This document shows, in pieces, positions 18,967 through 29,600 of a DNA stretch of 64,000 nucleotides. The translations under genes were made by a program, and so were the position numbers. Source of the stretch: Sphingomonas jaspsi DSM 18422 (GTDB lineage: Bacteria > Pseudomonadota > Alphaproteobacteria > Sphingomonadales > Sphingomonadaceae); assembly GCF_000585415.1 (NCBI RefSeq), contig NZ_KK073876.1, forward strand, positions 617,810 to 681,809, in the 5' to 3' direction. Position 1 is the first letter of the stretch; each line of letters starts with the position of its first letter. The notes beneath the pieces were generated by a model. The model was not told the origin of the DNA. It made no database searches and worked only from the letters and a program-made list of their open reading frames with translations.

Positions 18967-19052
18967 CCTTTCGGCGCCGCTTTCCGCTCACGCGCGGGAA
19001 ACCTTGGCGCGACTTCGGGCGTTGGCTGGGCACATCTTAGGGGAGCAGTCGC

Positions 19053-19358
19053 ATGCGTGCCATCTTCGTTCTGCTGATCGTTGCGGTGATCGGCTTGATC
19101 GCTGCCATCCAGTTTGGGCTGATCAACATCACCCAGACCCAGCCTGCCACGACTCCGACGGTCACGGCGGAGAACGGCGTGATTCGCGCCGAACCCGGGC
19201 AGGCACCGGCCTTCGACGTCGAAACCGGCACCGTTGGCGTCGGGACGCGCGAAGCCAATGTCGTCGTTCCCCAGGTCGAAGTCACCAAGGGTCAGGCGAC
19301 GGTCAAGGTTCCGACGGTCGAGGTCAACAAGCCGGCCGACGCCCCCGCCAAGCCCTGA
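19053..19358 (+). CDS. Small single-pass membrane protein of unknown function
   Basis: 101 residues: an N-terminal membrane helix (IFVLLIVAVIGLIAAIQFGLI), then a Thr/Pro/Val-rich hydrophilic tail with alternating beta-type repeats (VVVPQVEVTKGQATVKVPTV). The tail would be periplasmic if the helix is an uncleaved anchor. I do not recognise a characterised family. It lies between the rpmB promoter and tadA; 44 bases separate its stop from the tadA start, so they could be co-transcribed. Confidence 0.75.
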   Translation: MRAIFVLLIVAVIGLIAAIQFGLINITQTQPATTPTVTAENGVIRAEPGQAPAFDVETGTVGVGTREANVVVPQVEVTKGQATVKVPTVEVNKPADAPAKP

Positions 19359-19402
19359 TCCTGCCGGATGACGTCGTCGTCGTGCTGCGCTAGCGTGGCA
19401 CG

Positions 19403-19861
19403 GTGACCGCCTTTCCACTCCCTGCACCGATGCGCCGCGCGCTCGACCTGGCCGCCGAATCTGCTGCGGCGGGGGAGGTGCCTGTCGGCGCAGTGATCAC
19501 GCGCGGCGACGAGGTGATCGCCGAAGCTGGCAATGCCATGCGCGGCACGCTCGATCCGACTGCCCACGCCGAAATCGTTGCGATCCGCCGGGCGGCGGAG
19601 CGGCTCGGTGAGCCGCGCCTCGACGGCTGCACCCTGTGGGTGACACTGGAGCCTTGCGCCATGTGTGCCGGCGCCATCGCACTGGCGCGGCTCGACGCGG
19701 TGCGCTTTGCCGCGGAAGACCCGAAGGGCGGCGGCGTCCTTCATGGTGCGCGGGTCTTCAGCCAGCCGACCTGCCACCATCGACCCGATGTGCTGGGCGG
19801 GATCGGCGAGGCCGAGGCGGCGCGCCAACTGCGCAATTTTTTCGAGGCACGCCGGACATAG
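19403..19861 (+). CDS. tadA: tRNA adenosine(34) deaminase
   Basis: 152 residues from a GTG start. The deaminase signature is complete: HAE (His55, Glu57) and PCAMC (Cys85, Cys88) for the catalytic zinc, with the tRNA-recognition loop around NAMRGTLDPTAHAEI. TadA converts A34 to inosine in tRNA-Arg(ACG). The length matches the family, and an ATG at 19430 would delete conserved N-terminal sequence. A terminator follows the stop by one base. Confidence 0.93.
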   Translation: MTAFPLPAPMRRALDLAAESAAAGEVPVGAVITRGDEVIAEAGNAMRGTLDPTAHAEIVAIRRAAERLGEPRLDGCTLWVTLEPCAMCAGAIALARLDAVRFAAEDPKGGGVLHGARVFSQPTCHHRPDVLGGIGEAEAARQLRNFFEARRT

Positions 19862-19862
19862 A

Positions 19863-19888
19863 AAAGGGCGCCGCAAGCGACGCCCTTT
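19863..19888. terminator. Bidirectional terminator between tadA and the OmpA-like gene
   Basis: AAAGGGCG (19863-19870) pairs with CGCCCTTT (19881-19888). The A-rich left arm and T-rich right arm make it a possible terminator for both convergent genes. Confidence 0.65.
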
Positions 19889-19909
19889 CCCGTAATTTCA
19901 GCTGTTGGC

Positions 19910-20584
19910 TTAGTAGGCGCTCTGCTGGGTGACCGGGACCACCTTGATTTCGACGCGGCGGTTGGCCTGGCGGCCCGCCTCCGTATCGTTCGACGCGATC
20001 GGCTGGGTTTCGCCATAGCCGCGGACGCCCATGCGGGCGCGGGCGACGCCGCGACCGGCCAGATAGTCGGCGACCGACTGGGCGCGCTGCTGCGACAGGG
20101 TCATGTTGTAATCGTCGGGACCATCGGCGCTGGCGTGGCCAAGGACGTCGATATAGGTCTGGTTATAGGTCGACAGGGTCTGGGCGACTTGGTCGAGCGT
20201 GCCTTGGAACTGCGGCTGGATAGCCGAGCTGTTGACCGGGAAGGTGATGCCCGACGGCATGCGCAGGATCAGGTCGTCGCCCTGACGGATCACGTCGACG
20301 CCGGTGCCGGCGGTCTGGCGACGGAGGTCGGCTTCCTGGCGGTCCATGTATGCGCCGACAGCGCCGCCGGCGATCGCGCCGATACCGGCGCCGAGGATCT
20401 TTTCGGTGCGGTCGCTGCGGCCTCCGACAAGATCACCCACGAGGTAGCCGCCGAGCGCGCCGCCGATGGCGCCGATCGCGGTCTTCGAAATGGTCCGCTG
20501 ACCCGTGTAAGGATCGGTGGTGCAAGCGGCGGTCATGACCGCGGCGGAGGCGGCGAGAACGCCAAGAATGTGAATGCGACGCAT
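19910..20584 (-). CDS. OmpA-family peptidoglycan-associated lipoprotein with glycine zipper
   Basis: 224 residues. Lipoprotein signal MTAAC (Cys21); then a Gly-rich zipper segment (AIGAIGGALGGYLVGDLVGG and a second AGIGAIAGGAVGAYM) that can insert in the membrane. A C-terminal OmpA domain follows from about residue 105, with the peptidoglycan-binding pattern DVLGHASADGPDDYNMTLSQ and NRRVEI (Arg for meso-DAP contact). It probably tethers the outer membrane to the wall. Confidence 0.94.
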   Translation of the reverse strand: MRRIHILGVLAASAAVMTAACTTDPYTGQRTISKTAIGAIGGALGGYLVGDLVGGRSDRTEKILGAGIGAIAGGAVGAYMDRQEADLRRQTAGTGVDVIRQGDDLILRMPSGITFPVNSSAIQPQFQGTLDQVAQTLSTYNQTYIDVLGHASADGPDDYNMTLSQQRAQSVADYLAGRGVARARMGVRGYGETQPIASNDTEAGRQANRRVEIKVVPVTQQSAY

Positions 20585-20712
20585 TGAAAATCTCCGGATA
20601 TGCGTGTTGGGATCGGGTGAGGGAACGGCAGGAAAGGCCGATTGTTCCGCCTGATGATCGGACGTCCGGCCTTGCCGTGGCGCGAAATTGACGGCATGGA
20701 CTCGACCATATC

Positions 20713-22062
20713 ATGAGCGACGCGCTCCTCCCCTTTCCCTGGCTCGACCTTCTGCTCATCGTGGCGCTCGTCGCGCTAAACGGCGTATTCGCGATGAGCG
20801 AGCTGGCGATCGTGTCGTCGCGCGAGGCGCGGCTGAAGGCGCTGGCAAAAAGCGGGTCGAAGGGCGCGAAGGCGGCGCTCGACCTCGCTGCGGAACCGGG
20901 TCGCTTCCTTTCGACCGTGCAGATCGGGATTACCCTCATCGGCATCCTGGCCGGTGCCTATTCGGGCGCCAGCCTAGGTGACCCGGTCGGGCAGCGGCTT
21001 GCGCTGCTGGGTATCGATCCCGAAACGGCAAGGACGGTCGGCTTTGGGCTCGTCATTGTCTTCACGACCTTCATTTCGCTGATCATCGGCGAGCTAGTTC
21101 CCAAGCAGTTTGCGCTGCGCAATCCGGAACCGATCGCCGCCTTCCTGGCCCGGCCGATGATCTGGCTGTCGAAGCTGACCGCCCCCTTCGTCTGGCTGCT
21201 CGACCGCACCAGCGCGATGATCTTCAAGCTGGTCGGCCTCGACCGGGAATCGAAGAATGTCGTGACGGCCGAGGAACTGCACCTTGTCGTGGCGGAAGCG
21301 CAGACTGCAGGCGTGCTTGAGGAAAGCGAGCGGGCGATCATTTCGGGGATCGTCCGATTGGCCGATCGCCCGGTGCGCGAAGTGATGACCCCGCGCACCG
21401 ACATCGACTGGATCGACATCGGCTGTTCGCGTGACGAGCTGCGCCAGACGCTGTCGGAAACGCCGCACAGCCGCTTGCCCGTGGCCGACGGGTCGGTCGA
21501 CAATATCGTCGGGGTGGTGTCGACCCGCGACATGCTGACAGCTCTGCTCGACGGGCGAGAAATCGATATCCGCGAACTGATGCGCGATGCGCAGGTCATC
21601 CCCGACCTGATGGACGCGATGGACGCGCTGGCGGTGCTTCGCGGGGCCGATGTCCCGCTCGCGCTCGTCCACGACGAATATGGTCACCTCGACGGCATCG
21701 TGACCCCGGGTTCGATCCTTGCCGCACTGGCAGGCGCTTTCGCCAACGACCTCGACGAGGGTGAGGACCCGCCCTGCGTCGAGCGGGAAGACGGCAGCTG
21801 GCTGGTGTCGGGCGCGGCGAGCGCCGACCTCCTATCCGATCGGCTGGGGGTAGCGATGCCCGGTGAGCGCGATTATTCGACCGTCGCCGGTTTCGCGCTT
21901 TCGGTCCTGAAGAAGATCCCGGAAACGGGCGAGCATTTCAAATATGACGGCTACCGGTTCGAAGTCGTCGACATGGACGGCCGCAAGATCGACAAATTGC
22001 TCGTCACCCGGCCGCGCAAGCCGCGCGGCGAGCGGACGGCGGACGAACAGTCCGCCGCCTGA
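20713..22062 (+). CDS. CNNM/CorC-type hemolysin-family membrane protein with CBS domains
   Basis: 449 residues. An N-terminal DUF21/CNNM transmembrane domain (about 1-190) with the ALNGVFAMSELAIVSSR motif and IGELVPKQFAL; a CBS pair (about 210-335) including REVMTPRTDIDWID; and a C-terminal transporter-associated HlyC/CorC domain (GERDYSTVAGFALSVLKKIPE). Relatives handle magnesium or cobalt efflux; hemolysin is a historical label. Convergent with the HhH protein gene, 6 bases apart. Confidence 0.94.
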   Translation: MSDALLPFPWLDLLLIVALVALNGVFAMSELAIVSSREARLKALAKSGSKGAKAALDLAAEPGRFLSTVQIGITLIGILAGAYSGASLGDPVGQRLALLGIDPETARTVGFGLVIVFTTFISLIIGELVPKQFALRNPEPIAAFLARPMIWLSKLTAPFVWLLDRTSAMIFKLVGLDRESKNVVTAEELHLVVAEAQTAGVLEESERAIISGIVRLADRPVREVMTPRTDIDWIDIGCSRDELRQTLSETPHSRLPVADGSVDNIVGVVSTRDMLTALLDGREIDIRELMRDAQVIPDLMDAMDALAVLRGADVPLALVHDEYGHLDGIVTPGSILAALAGAFANDLDEGEDPPCVEREDGSWLVSGAASADLLSDRLGVAMPGERDYSTVAGFALSVLKKIPETGEHFKYDGYRFEVVDMDGRKIDKLLVTRPRKPRGERTADEQSAA

Positions 22063-22068
22063 TCGACC

Positions 22069-22554
22069 TCAAAGATTGCCGAATTTTACCGCGTAGCCGT
22101 CGGTGTCTCCGCGGGCGAGATAGTCGGCCTGCTCAACGATCCGGTCCCGGGCAAAGCGGCCCTTGAAGGCGCCGAGCGAGGCGTCGAGCGTTTCGACCTG
22201 TCCCGGCGACAGCCCGGCGATCTGGTCGAAGCGCATGATGCCGCGCTCGTTCAGCAGCGCGGCCATCTTCGGCCCGACACCCTTCAGCTTCTGCAGATCG
22301 TCGGGCGCACCCGCGGCGCCGGGCAGTTCGGCATGAACCTTGGTGCCGAGGATTTGGCCCGCCACGTCGCTGGTGGCGGCCGCGGCCTCATCAGCGACAC
22401 CTTTTCCTTCGCCGACCTTCGTCATGTGCGGGCGCACCGGCGCGCTGTCGCTGAGCGTCACGCGCTGACGCGGCTTGAAAAAGAAGTAGCCGGTGATCAG
22501 ACCGATCAGGACGGCGACGAGGATGATGGGCCAATATTCGGTCAGGAAAGCCAC
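22069..22554 (-). CDS. Membrane-anchored helix-hairpin-helix protein
   Basis: 161 residues. One N-terminal membrane helix (IILVAVLIGLITGYFFF), a linker rich in Ala, and a C-terminal helix-hairpin-helix domain (LQKLKGVGPKMAALLNERGI and IAGLSPGQVETLD). This domain is common at the ends of alphaproteobacterial proteins described as flap-endonuclease-like or NuoE-like; binding of DNA or a protein partner is unproven. Four bases downstream of the preceding membrane protein gene, in the purD transcription unit. Confidence 0.85.
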   Translation of the reverse strand: MAFLTEYWPIILVAVLIGLITGYFFFKPRQRVTLSDSAPVRPHMTKVGEGKGVADEAAAATSDVAGQILGTKVHAELPGAAGAPDDLQKLKGVGPKMAALLNERGIMRFDQIAGLSPGQVETLDASLGAFKGRFARDRIVEQADYLARGDTDGYAVKFGNL

Positions 22555-22558
22555 GGGT

Positions 22559-23011
22559 TCAGATCCTCTTCTTGTAGATGTTGGCGCGACGGCGCAGTTC
22601 GAACAAATAACCGATGATCATGCCCAGTGCGAAGCTGACCAGTCCCAGCAACTGGGCTTCGACCGCCAGCGGCAACAGGAACACATTCGGCTGGAAACCG
22701 CCCTTCGGGTCGACCCAGGACGCGTCGAGAATGCCGTAAATGTCGTTCAGGATGCGGGCCAGTTCGGCACGCTGGAAACCGTCCGGATTGCCTTCGATCA
22801 GGACGCGGCGCGTCAGGGGCGCGCGCTGCATTTTGGCGCTGAAGACCGGACGGCCGTTGATTTCCGGCACATCGTTGTAGCGGATCGTGCGCTCGGCACG
22901 CTGGTCGACGGTTTTGGCGAAGCGCTCGCCCGCGCCCAGCGGACCATGCCACAGGGCGGAAAAGGCCAGCGTCGCGGCAATGCCGATCAGGAAAATACGT
23001 CGGGGGGTCAT
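22559..23011 (-). CDS. Two-helix membrane protein of unknown function
   Basis: 150 residues. An N-terminal hydrophobic segment (RRIFLIGIAATLAFSALW) and a C-terminal one (LLGLVSFALGMIIGYLFEL) flank a hydrophilic domain of about 85 residues, which is predicted periplasmic. A basic cytoplasmic tail RRRANIYKKR follows. The central part (RVLIEGNPDGFQRAELARIL) looks BON-like, but I would not assign it. Its ATG overlaps the purD stop (ATGA), so it is translated from the purD message. Confidence 0.8.
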   Translation of the reverse strand: MTPRRIFLIGIAATLAFSALWHGPLGAGERFAKTVDQRAERTIRYNDVPEINGRPVFSAKMQRAPLTRRVLIEGNPDGFQRAELARILNDIYGILDASWVDPKGGFQPNVFLLPLAVEAQLLGLVSFALGMIIGYLFELRRRANIYKKRI

Positions 23012-24258
23012 GCGCTTCGCTCCAGTTCGCGCCAGCCGATGTCGCGGCGGCAGAAGCCGTCTTCAAAGTCGATCACGTCCACGGCCTGGTAAGCCCGATC
23101 GCGCGCCTCGCGAAGGGTCGAACCTCTGGCGGTGACGGCCAGCACGCGGCCGCCGGTCGAAATGATCCCCTGGTCGTCGGATGATGTGCCCGCATGGAAG
23201 ACGGTGATGCCGTCGATCGCTTCGGCGCGGCCCAGTCCTGTAATCCGTCCGCCCTTCACCGGGGTGCCGGGATAGCCCAGCGCCGCGATGATGACGGTCA
23301 TGCTGGTGTCGCGGCTGAGTGACGGGGCGTCGAACGGCGCGCCGGTGGCCACGGCATGGAGCAGCGCGGCGAAATCGCCCTCGATCCGCGGCATGATCGC
23401 TTCGCACTCTGGATCGCCGAACCGGACATTATATTCGATCAGCTTGGGGCCGGCGGCGGTCAGCATCAGTCCGGCAAAAAGGACGCCGGAAAAGGGTGTG
23501 CCCGCATCGGCCATCGCTCGGGCCGTCGGCTCGACGATCTCGCGCATCGCCCGCGCTTCGAGCTCGGGGGTCAGGACCGGGGCGGGCGAATAGGCACCCA
23601 TGCCGCCGGTGTTCGGGCCGGTGTCGCCTTCGCCGACCCGCTTATGGTCCTGCGCGGAGGCGATCGCGACGGCGCGCGGCCCGTCGACCAGCGCAAACAG
23701 ACTGGCCTCTTCGCCTTCAAGGAATTCTTCGATCACCAAAGGCCCGTCGCCGGCCGCGCGGATCGCGGCCTCGGCTTCTTCGCGGCTCATGGCGACGGTG
23801 ACGCCCTTGCCCGCCGCAAGGCCGTCGGCCTTGATCACCACCGGGATCGAAAAGCGGTCGAGTGCGGCCAGCGCGTCGGCTTCGGTTTCTATCCGGACAT
23901 AGGCCGCGGTGGGGATGTCATGCCGAGCGCAAAGGTCTTTGGTAAACCCCTTCGAACCTTCCAGCTGGGCCCCTGCGGCCGACGGGCCGAAGCAGGCGAT
24001 GCCGGCGGCGCGGCATGCGTCGGCAACCCCGGCGACCAGCGGCGCTTCAGGGCCGACCACGACAAGGTCGACGCCTTCACGCTGCGCCAGCGCGACAACC
24101 GCAGTGGGATCGCACGGGTCGATCTCGACGCATTCGGCCCAGCGGGCGATGCCGGGATTGCCGGGACCCGCGATCAGCCGCGTGCAGCTTGGCGATTGCT
24201 TCAGCCGCCACGCCAGCGCATCTTCGCGCCCACCCGAACCCAGCAACAGGATATTCAT
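23008..24258 (-). CDS. purD: Phosphoribosylamine-glycine ligase (GAR synthetase)
   Basis: 416 residues of the ATP-grasp fold. N-terminal [16 protein letters not shown], central [27 protein letters not shown], and [12 protein letters not shown] loops are all diagnostic. It catalyses the second step of purine synthesis (PRA + glycine + ATP to GAR). Frames open further upstream, but the family starts at this Met, preceded by GGGGAGAGG. The ATG shares bases with the oppositely oriented xseA ATG. Confidence 0.98.
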   Translation of the reverse strand: MNILLLGSGGREDALAWRLKQSPSCTRLIAGPGNPGIARWAECVEIDPCDPTAVVALAQREGVDLVVVGPEAPLVAGVADACRAAGIACFGPSAAGAQLEGSKGFTKDLCARHDIPTAAYVRIETEADALAALDRFSIPVVIKADGLAAGKGVTVAMSREEAEAAIRAAGDGPLVIEEFLEGEEASLFALVDGPRAVAIASAQDHKRVGEGDTGPNTGGMGAYSPAPVLTPELEARAMREIVEPTARAMADAGTPFSGVLFAGLMLTAAGPKLIEYNVRFGDPECEAIMPRIEGDFAALLHAVATGAPFDAPSLSRDTSMTVIIAALGYPGTPVKGGRITGLGRAEAIDGITVFHAGTSSDDQGIISTGGRVLAVTARGSTLREARDRAYQAVDVIDFEDGFCRRDIGWRELERSA

Positions 24259-25663
24259 GCCTCTCCCCGACGATCTTGAACCACAGGGCCTCCTAGCCGA
24301 GGCGAAGGGCGGCGACAATTCGCCTCCGCTGTCGGTCAGCGAACTGTCGGGCGCGCTCAAGCGCACGGTGGAAAGCGCCTTCGGCTTCGTCCGCGTCCGC
24401 GGCGAGATCAGCGGATGGAAGCGCCACAGCTCGGGCCATTGCTACTTCACCTTGAAGGACGAGAGCGCCGCCATCGACGCGGTCATCTGGAAGGGGCAGG
24501 CAGCCAGCCTCGCGTTCCGGCCAGAAGACGGCGCGGAGGTCGTCGCGACCGGCAAGCTGACCACCTACCCGGGGCGATCGAAATATCAGATCGTCGTCAA
24601 CCGCATGGAGCTGGCAGGCGAGGGGGCGCTGATGGCGCTGCTCGACAAGCGGCGTCGCGCGCTCGCCGCCGAAGGCCTGTTCGACGACGGCCGCAAGCGC
24701 CCCCTGCCTTTCCTGCCGCGCGTGATCGGGGTGGTGACATCGCCGACCGGCGCGGTCATCCGCGACATCCTGCATCGGCTGGAAGATCGCTGCCCGACCC
24801 ACGTCATCGTCTGGCCGGTGCCGGTGCAGGGTGACGGCGCTGCCGCCAAGGTGGCGGCAGCGATCCGCGGCTTCGGTTCGCTGAAGCTCGGCGGACCCAT
24901 ACCCCGACCCGACCTGCTGATCGTAGCGCGCGGCGGGGGTTCGATCGAGGATCTGTGGGCGTTCAACGAGGAAGAGGTGGTGCGCGCCGCGGCAGAATCG
25001 CCGATCCCGCTGATCAGCGCGGTCGGCCACGAAACCGACACCACGCTGATCGATTTCGCCTCTGACCGACGTGCGCCGACTCCCACCGCCGCAGCCGAGA
25101 TGGCGGTGCCGGTGCGGGCCGAACTGGCGGCGTGGCTGGGCGAGCTTGGCCATCGCTCGGCCTCGTCGCTCAATCGCCTCTCCTCGCGCCTTGCCGAGCG
25201 CTACGACCTGAGCGCCGCGCGCTGGCCCGACGCCGCCAACCTGTTCGCGCCGCTCGCGCAGCGGGTGGACGACGCCGCCGACCGTTTGCCACGCGCGCTG
25301 GTCCAGCGGACGGCCCATGCCCGCGCCGATTTTGCCGGGGTTGCACCGCGGCTCCAGCGCCGGCTGATCGACGACAAGATCGACCGGCTCGGCGACCGGC
25401 TGGCATCGCTGGCGCGACTGGCGGCGCTCGCCCATCACGACCGCCCGCTGCAACGCGGCTTCGTTCGCGTCACCGATCGGCAGGGCAGGACGCTGGTCCA
25501 TGCCGCGGACGCCCGCGCCGCCGGCCTTGTCGACCTGCACTTCGGTGACGGAACGGTGCCCGCGACGATCGGCGATGGGGCGCCGCCGCCGTCACGGGTT
25601 GAGCCGAAGCGCGCCAAGCCCTATCTCGGCAAGCAACCTGGACTGTTCGATACGGAAGACTGA
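24257..25663 (+). CDS. xseA: Exodeoxyribonuclease VII large subunit
   Basis: 468 residues. N-terminal OB domain ([28 protein letters not shown]) and the catalytic domain with [40 protein letters not shown] and [14 protein letters not shown] motifs; then a coiled-coil stretch and a C-terminal tail. It degrades single-stranded DNA with XseB. The start at 24257 has AGGAT six bases before it; the start codons of this gene and purD overlap in CATG. Confidence 0.96.
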   Translation: MPLPDDLEPQGLLAEAKGGDNSPPLSVSELSGALKRTVESAFGFVRVRGEISGWKRHSSGHCYFTLKDESAAIDAVIWKGQAASLAFRPEDGAEVVATGKLTTYPGRSKYQIVVNRMELAGEGALMALLDKRRRALAAEGLFDDGRKRPLPFLPRVIGVVTSPTGAVIRDILHRLEDRCPTHVIVWPVPVQGDGAAAKVAAAIRGFGSLKLGGPIPRPDLLIVARGGGSIEDLWAFNEEEVVRAAAESPIPLISAVGHETDTTLIDFASDRRAPTPTAAAEMAVPVRAELAAWLGELGHRSASSLNRLSSRLAERYDLSAARWPDAANLFAPLAQRVDDAADRLPRALVQRTAHARADFAGVAPRLQRRLIDDKIDRLGDRLASLARLAALAHHDRPLQRGFVRVTDRQGRTLVHAADARAAGLVDLHFGDGTVPATIGDGAPPPSRVEPKRAKPYLGKQPGLFDTED

Positions 25664-25666
25664 ACG

Positions 25667-25876
25667 ATGCTGATGGGCGGACGTACCCGCGAGGCCAAGA
25701 TCCATTACATGGACGGCACCTTCCGCCTGCTGGCGACGGGCGACCATGTTCGATGCGCGGTCACCGGCACGATCATCCCGCTCGAAGAATTGCGTTACTG
25801 GTCGGTCGCGCGGCAGGAAGCCTATGTCGACGCCGCCGCCAGCCTCGAAGGCGAGCGGCGCGCCGGCGCGATCTGA
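25667..25876 (+). CDS. DUF2093 family small protein
   Basis: 69 residues, a short alphaproteobacterial family often found just after xseA. Recognisable core: KIHYMDGTFRLLATGDHVRCAVTG and IPLEELRYWSVARQEAY. Composition suggests a small beta-rich cytoplasmic protein; no function is known. Starts three bases after xseA, so it is co-transcribed. Confidence 0.88.
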   Translation: MLMGGRTREAKIHYMDGTFRLLATGDHVRCAVTGTIIPLEELRYWSVARQEAYVDAAASLEGERRAGAI

Positions 25877-25888
25877 CCGGCGCCGGCC

Positions 25889-26419
25889 CTATTCGGTCCG
25901 CCTGACCTTTACGCCCGGCTGCTTGTTGACGCTGAGGATATAACTGCTCAGCGCGCCCTTCTTGATCAATACCTTGTCGCCGATGCGCGGGTCGATGACG
26001 ATGACCTTGGCGTCGGTCTGCACCCAGCGGCTGCCATCCTGAAGCCGGAAGATGAATCCGTCGACGGTCCGGCCAAGTCCCGCGATCACGCCGTCGACCT
26101 GCTTGATCTCCACCGTATCGTCGTCATCGCCGAAGATGCCGAGGTTGGGAATGCCGAAGCCGAACAGGCCCTTTTTGGTCTTGCGCACCCCTTCCTTGTC
26201 GAACACGACCAATTCCTTGTTCGACACGGCGGAATCGATGGCAGCTGCCGCCTTGTCGAAGCAAGCCAGGCGTTCCGCTTCGCCGGCGATGGCGCGGCAG
26301 GCGAGGAGGCCCGTGATCTGCGCGGGCGGCGGGCCGCTCTTCACGCTGCGGGCGAAGGACGGGCTGGAGGCGAGGCACACCATGCCCAGCGCGATCAATG
26401 CTGCCCGACCATATCCCAT
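25889..26419 (-). CDS. Exported protein of unknown function
   Basis: 176 residues with a signal peptide (ALIALGMVCLASSPSFARS). After it comes a conserved QITGLLACRAIAGEAERLACFDKAAAA motif resembling the Cys-containing 'C-R-x-I-x-D-x-x-R-L-x-C-Y/F-D' element in many proteobacterial periplasmic proteins. A beta-rich tail (RLQDGSRWVQTDAKVI) follows. ATG 26419 is seven bases after GGGAGG, whereas ATG 26425 is too close, so 26419 is the start. Divergent from the TonB receptor gene. Confidence 0.8.
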   Translation of the reverse strand: MGYGRAALIALGMVCLASSPSFARSVKSGPPPAQITGLLACRAIAGEAERLACFDKAAAAIDSAVSNKELVVFDKEGVRKTKKGLFGFGIPNLGIFGDDDDTVEIKQVDGVIAGLGRTVDGFIFRLQDGSRWVQTDAKVIVIDPRIGDKVLIKKGALSSYILSVNKQPGVKVRRTE

Positions 26420-26481
26420 CGCCATACCTCCCGAAAATTTGGCTTGTCTTAAGCTGCAGGGTGCGACGGCGGCAAGAAGCG

Positions 26482-26498
26482 AGTGTTGCAAAAACACT
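26482..26498. promoter_or_regulatory. Dyad upstream of the TonB receptor
   Basis: AGTGTT (26482-26487) and AACACT (26493-26498) form a perfect 6-bp inverted repeat with a 5-base spacer, in the 225-base region between the exported protein gene and the receptor start. Candidate operator for the receptor locus. Confidence 0.4.
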
Positions 26499-26581
26499 AC
26501 AACCCCTCTTGGAAGTGCCTCACAACGCCCTCGTCGCGTTGCGTTGGTTTGCAGCTTTCCCGTATCAAGGCCGACAGTTCG

Positions 26582-26596
26582 GCAGTGTCTCACTGC
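26582..26596. promoter_or_regulatory. Second dyad upstream of the TonB receptor
   Basis: GCAGTG (26582-26587) and CACTGC (26591-26596) form a perfect inverted repeat with a 3-base spacer, about 50 bases before the receptor ATG. It could be an operator or a 5'-UTR hairpin. Confidence 0.35.
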
Positions 26597-26644
26597 TGTA
26601 CACGGCTGGCTGCAAGTATGCGGCCCATAAGGGGAAGAACCTAT

Positions 26645-29600
26645 ATGAAGCTCGATTTTCGTCAGCGGCTGCTCGCCACGACCCTTCTGGTCGGCGCGAG
26701 CGTGATCGCATCTCCGGCGTTTGCGCAGGACGCAGCGCCGCAGCCTGACACGCCCACCGGTCCGGTCGAAGGCCAGCCGACGCCCACCGTCGCGGCGGAC
26801 GGCGCGCCGGTCGAAACGACCAAGGACATCGTCGTCACCGGCACCCGCATTCCGTCGGCCAACCTTGAATCGGTTGCGCCGGTCACGGTCGTGTCGAACC
26901 AGGATCTGAAGCTGCAGGGCACCGCCCGAGTCGAAGATCTTCTCAACTCGCTGCCGTCGGTCGTCTCGGGTCAGAACTCGGGCATCTCGAACGGCTCGGA
27001 CGGCACCGCCACGGTCGACCTTCGTGGTCTCGGCGCCAAGCGCACCCTCGTGCTGGTCAACGGCCGCCGCCTGACCCCGGGTTCGCCGGTCACTGCCGGC
27101 CCGGCCGACATCAACATCATCCCGTCGTCGATCGTGAAGCGGGTTGAAGTCCTCACCGGCGGCGCGTCGTCGACCTACGGCGCGGACGCCGTGTCGGGCG
27201 TCGTCAACTTCATCATGGACACCGACTTCGAAGGCATCCGCTTCGACGGTCAGTACAGCTTCTATCAGCACACCAACAAGAACCGTGAGTTGTACAACGG
27301 CCAGACGATGTACGACATCCTGAATGCTCGTATCAACGCCGGCCTCGACGGCTATGGCTATCCGAAGGGCAATGTTGCCGACGGCGGTTCGTTCGACGGC
27401 ACCGTGACCATCGGCACCGGCTTCGATGACGGCCGCGGCCATGCGACCGCTTATTTCGGCTACCGCAAGGTCAACCCGGTCCTCCAGTCGCGTCGCGACT
27501 ATTCGGCTTGTACGATCCAGAACACCGGTGCTGCGCTCAGCAACCCGCGTCGTCTGAACCCGCAGGCTGGTGTCCAGTGCGGCGGCTCGCTGACCAACGC
27601 CGGTGGTACCGCGCTGTTCTACGTCACCGGCACCTCGACGGTCTATGACCTCGGCACCGACACGGCTTTTGCCACCGGTCCGCGCTACAACTTCGCCCCG
27701 CTGAACTACTTCCAGCGTCCGGACGAACGTTACACCGCCGGCGTGTTCGCGAACTATGAAATCTCGCCGGCGATCAAGCCGTACCTTGAATTCATGTTCA
27801 TGGACGACCGCAGCGTTGCGCAGATCGCCCCGTCGGGCGACTTCGGCAACACGCTGACCATCAACTGCGACAACCCGCTGCTGACCAGCAACCAGTTCGA
27901 CACGCTGTGCACGGGCGCGAACCTGATCAACGGGTTCATCGGTAACTTCCCGGTTGCGACCGGTGCGCCGTTCAACCCGGACAACGCCGCGGCGCCGATC
28001 GATTTCATCGACCCGACGACTGGAAATACCTACAACAAGGGTTTCTTCCAGCTGCTGCGTCGTAACATCGAAGGCGGCCCGCGTCAGGCGGATCTCCAGT
28101 ACACCACCTACCGTGGCGTGCTGGGCACCAAGGGCGATCTCGGCAAGGCCTGGTCGTACGATGCCTACTATCAGTATGGCCGCGTCAACTATAACCAGAC
28201 CTACCGCAACGAATTCTCCGTTGCCCGTCTGAACCGCGCCCTTGACGTTGTCACCGACACCCGCGCCGGCAGCCCGACCCTCGGTCAGGCCGTCTGTCGT
28301 TCGGTGCTGGATGGCAGCGATCCGAACTGCGTGCCCTACAACATCTTCACCCCGGGCGGCGTCAGCCAGGCGGCGGTCGACTATCTGTCGGCGACCGGTC
28401 TGCAGCGCGGCCGTACCTCGGAACAGGTGGCTCACGTCGACTTCACCGGCCTGCTCGGTGAATATGGCCTGAAGTCGCCTTGGGCCGAAGACGGCGTGGC
28501 GATCAACCTCGGTGCCGAATACCGCAAGGAAAAGCTGGCCCTGGACGTCGACAATGCGTTCGCGACCGGCGACCTGACCGGCCAGGGCGCTCCGACCCTG
28601 CCGATCAGCGGCAACTTCACGGTCAAGGAATTCTTCGGCGAAATCCAGATTCCGATCGTGCAGAAGAGCTTCATCTACGACTTGAGCTTCACTGGCGGCT
28701 ACCGCCGGTCGGACTACAAGACGTCGGGTGGCAGCTCGTACACCACCGACACCTACAAGCTTGGTCTCGAATTCGCTCCGATCCAGGACGTCCGCTTCCG
28801 CGCTGCCTACAACCGGGCAGCTCGTGCGCCGAACATCCAGGAACTGTTCGCGACCCAGTTCGTCGGACTCGACGGCGGCACCGATCCGTGCGCCGGCATC
28901 ACCGTGTCGGCCACCGACTACGGCTGTCTGGCCCAAGGTCTGGTCGTCGGTCAGTCGGTCACCCCGAACCCGGCCGCCCAGTACAACGGTCTGCTCGGTG
29001 GTAACCCGAACCTGACGCCGGAAACCGCGACCACGAAGACGCTCGGCGTCATTCTGCAGCCGCGCTTCATTCCGCGCTTCGCGCTGACCATCGACTGGTT
29101 CGACATCAAGCTTCGGGACGCGATTCAGGGCTACGGCGCTGACGCGATCCTCAATGACTGCGTGTCGAACGCGACGGCAACCTTCACGCCCGATTCGTGC
29201 AACCTGATCAACCGCGATCCGGCCGGTTCGCTGTGGCTGACCTCGGGTGGTTATGTGATCGACACCCCGACCAACGTCGGTGGCGTGCAGACCCGCGGCA
29301 TCGAGTTCAATGCGAGCTACTCGCATCGTCTCGGCGGCCTCGGCAACCTGTCGGCCAGCATGATCGGCACGTGGACGAAGAAGTATGAAGTCGATAACGG
29401 TCTGACCCCGGTCTATGACTGCGTCGGCTACTTCGGCACGACCTGCAGCAATCCGATCCCGGAATGGAAGCACAAGGCTCGCCTGAGCCTGAATACTCCG
29501 TCGGGTATCGGCCTGTCGCTGCAGTGGCGCTTCATCGGCAAGTCGCAGATCGACTTCGCCAACCCGAGCGCCAGCCTCAACTCGTCCTACTACGAAGCGC

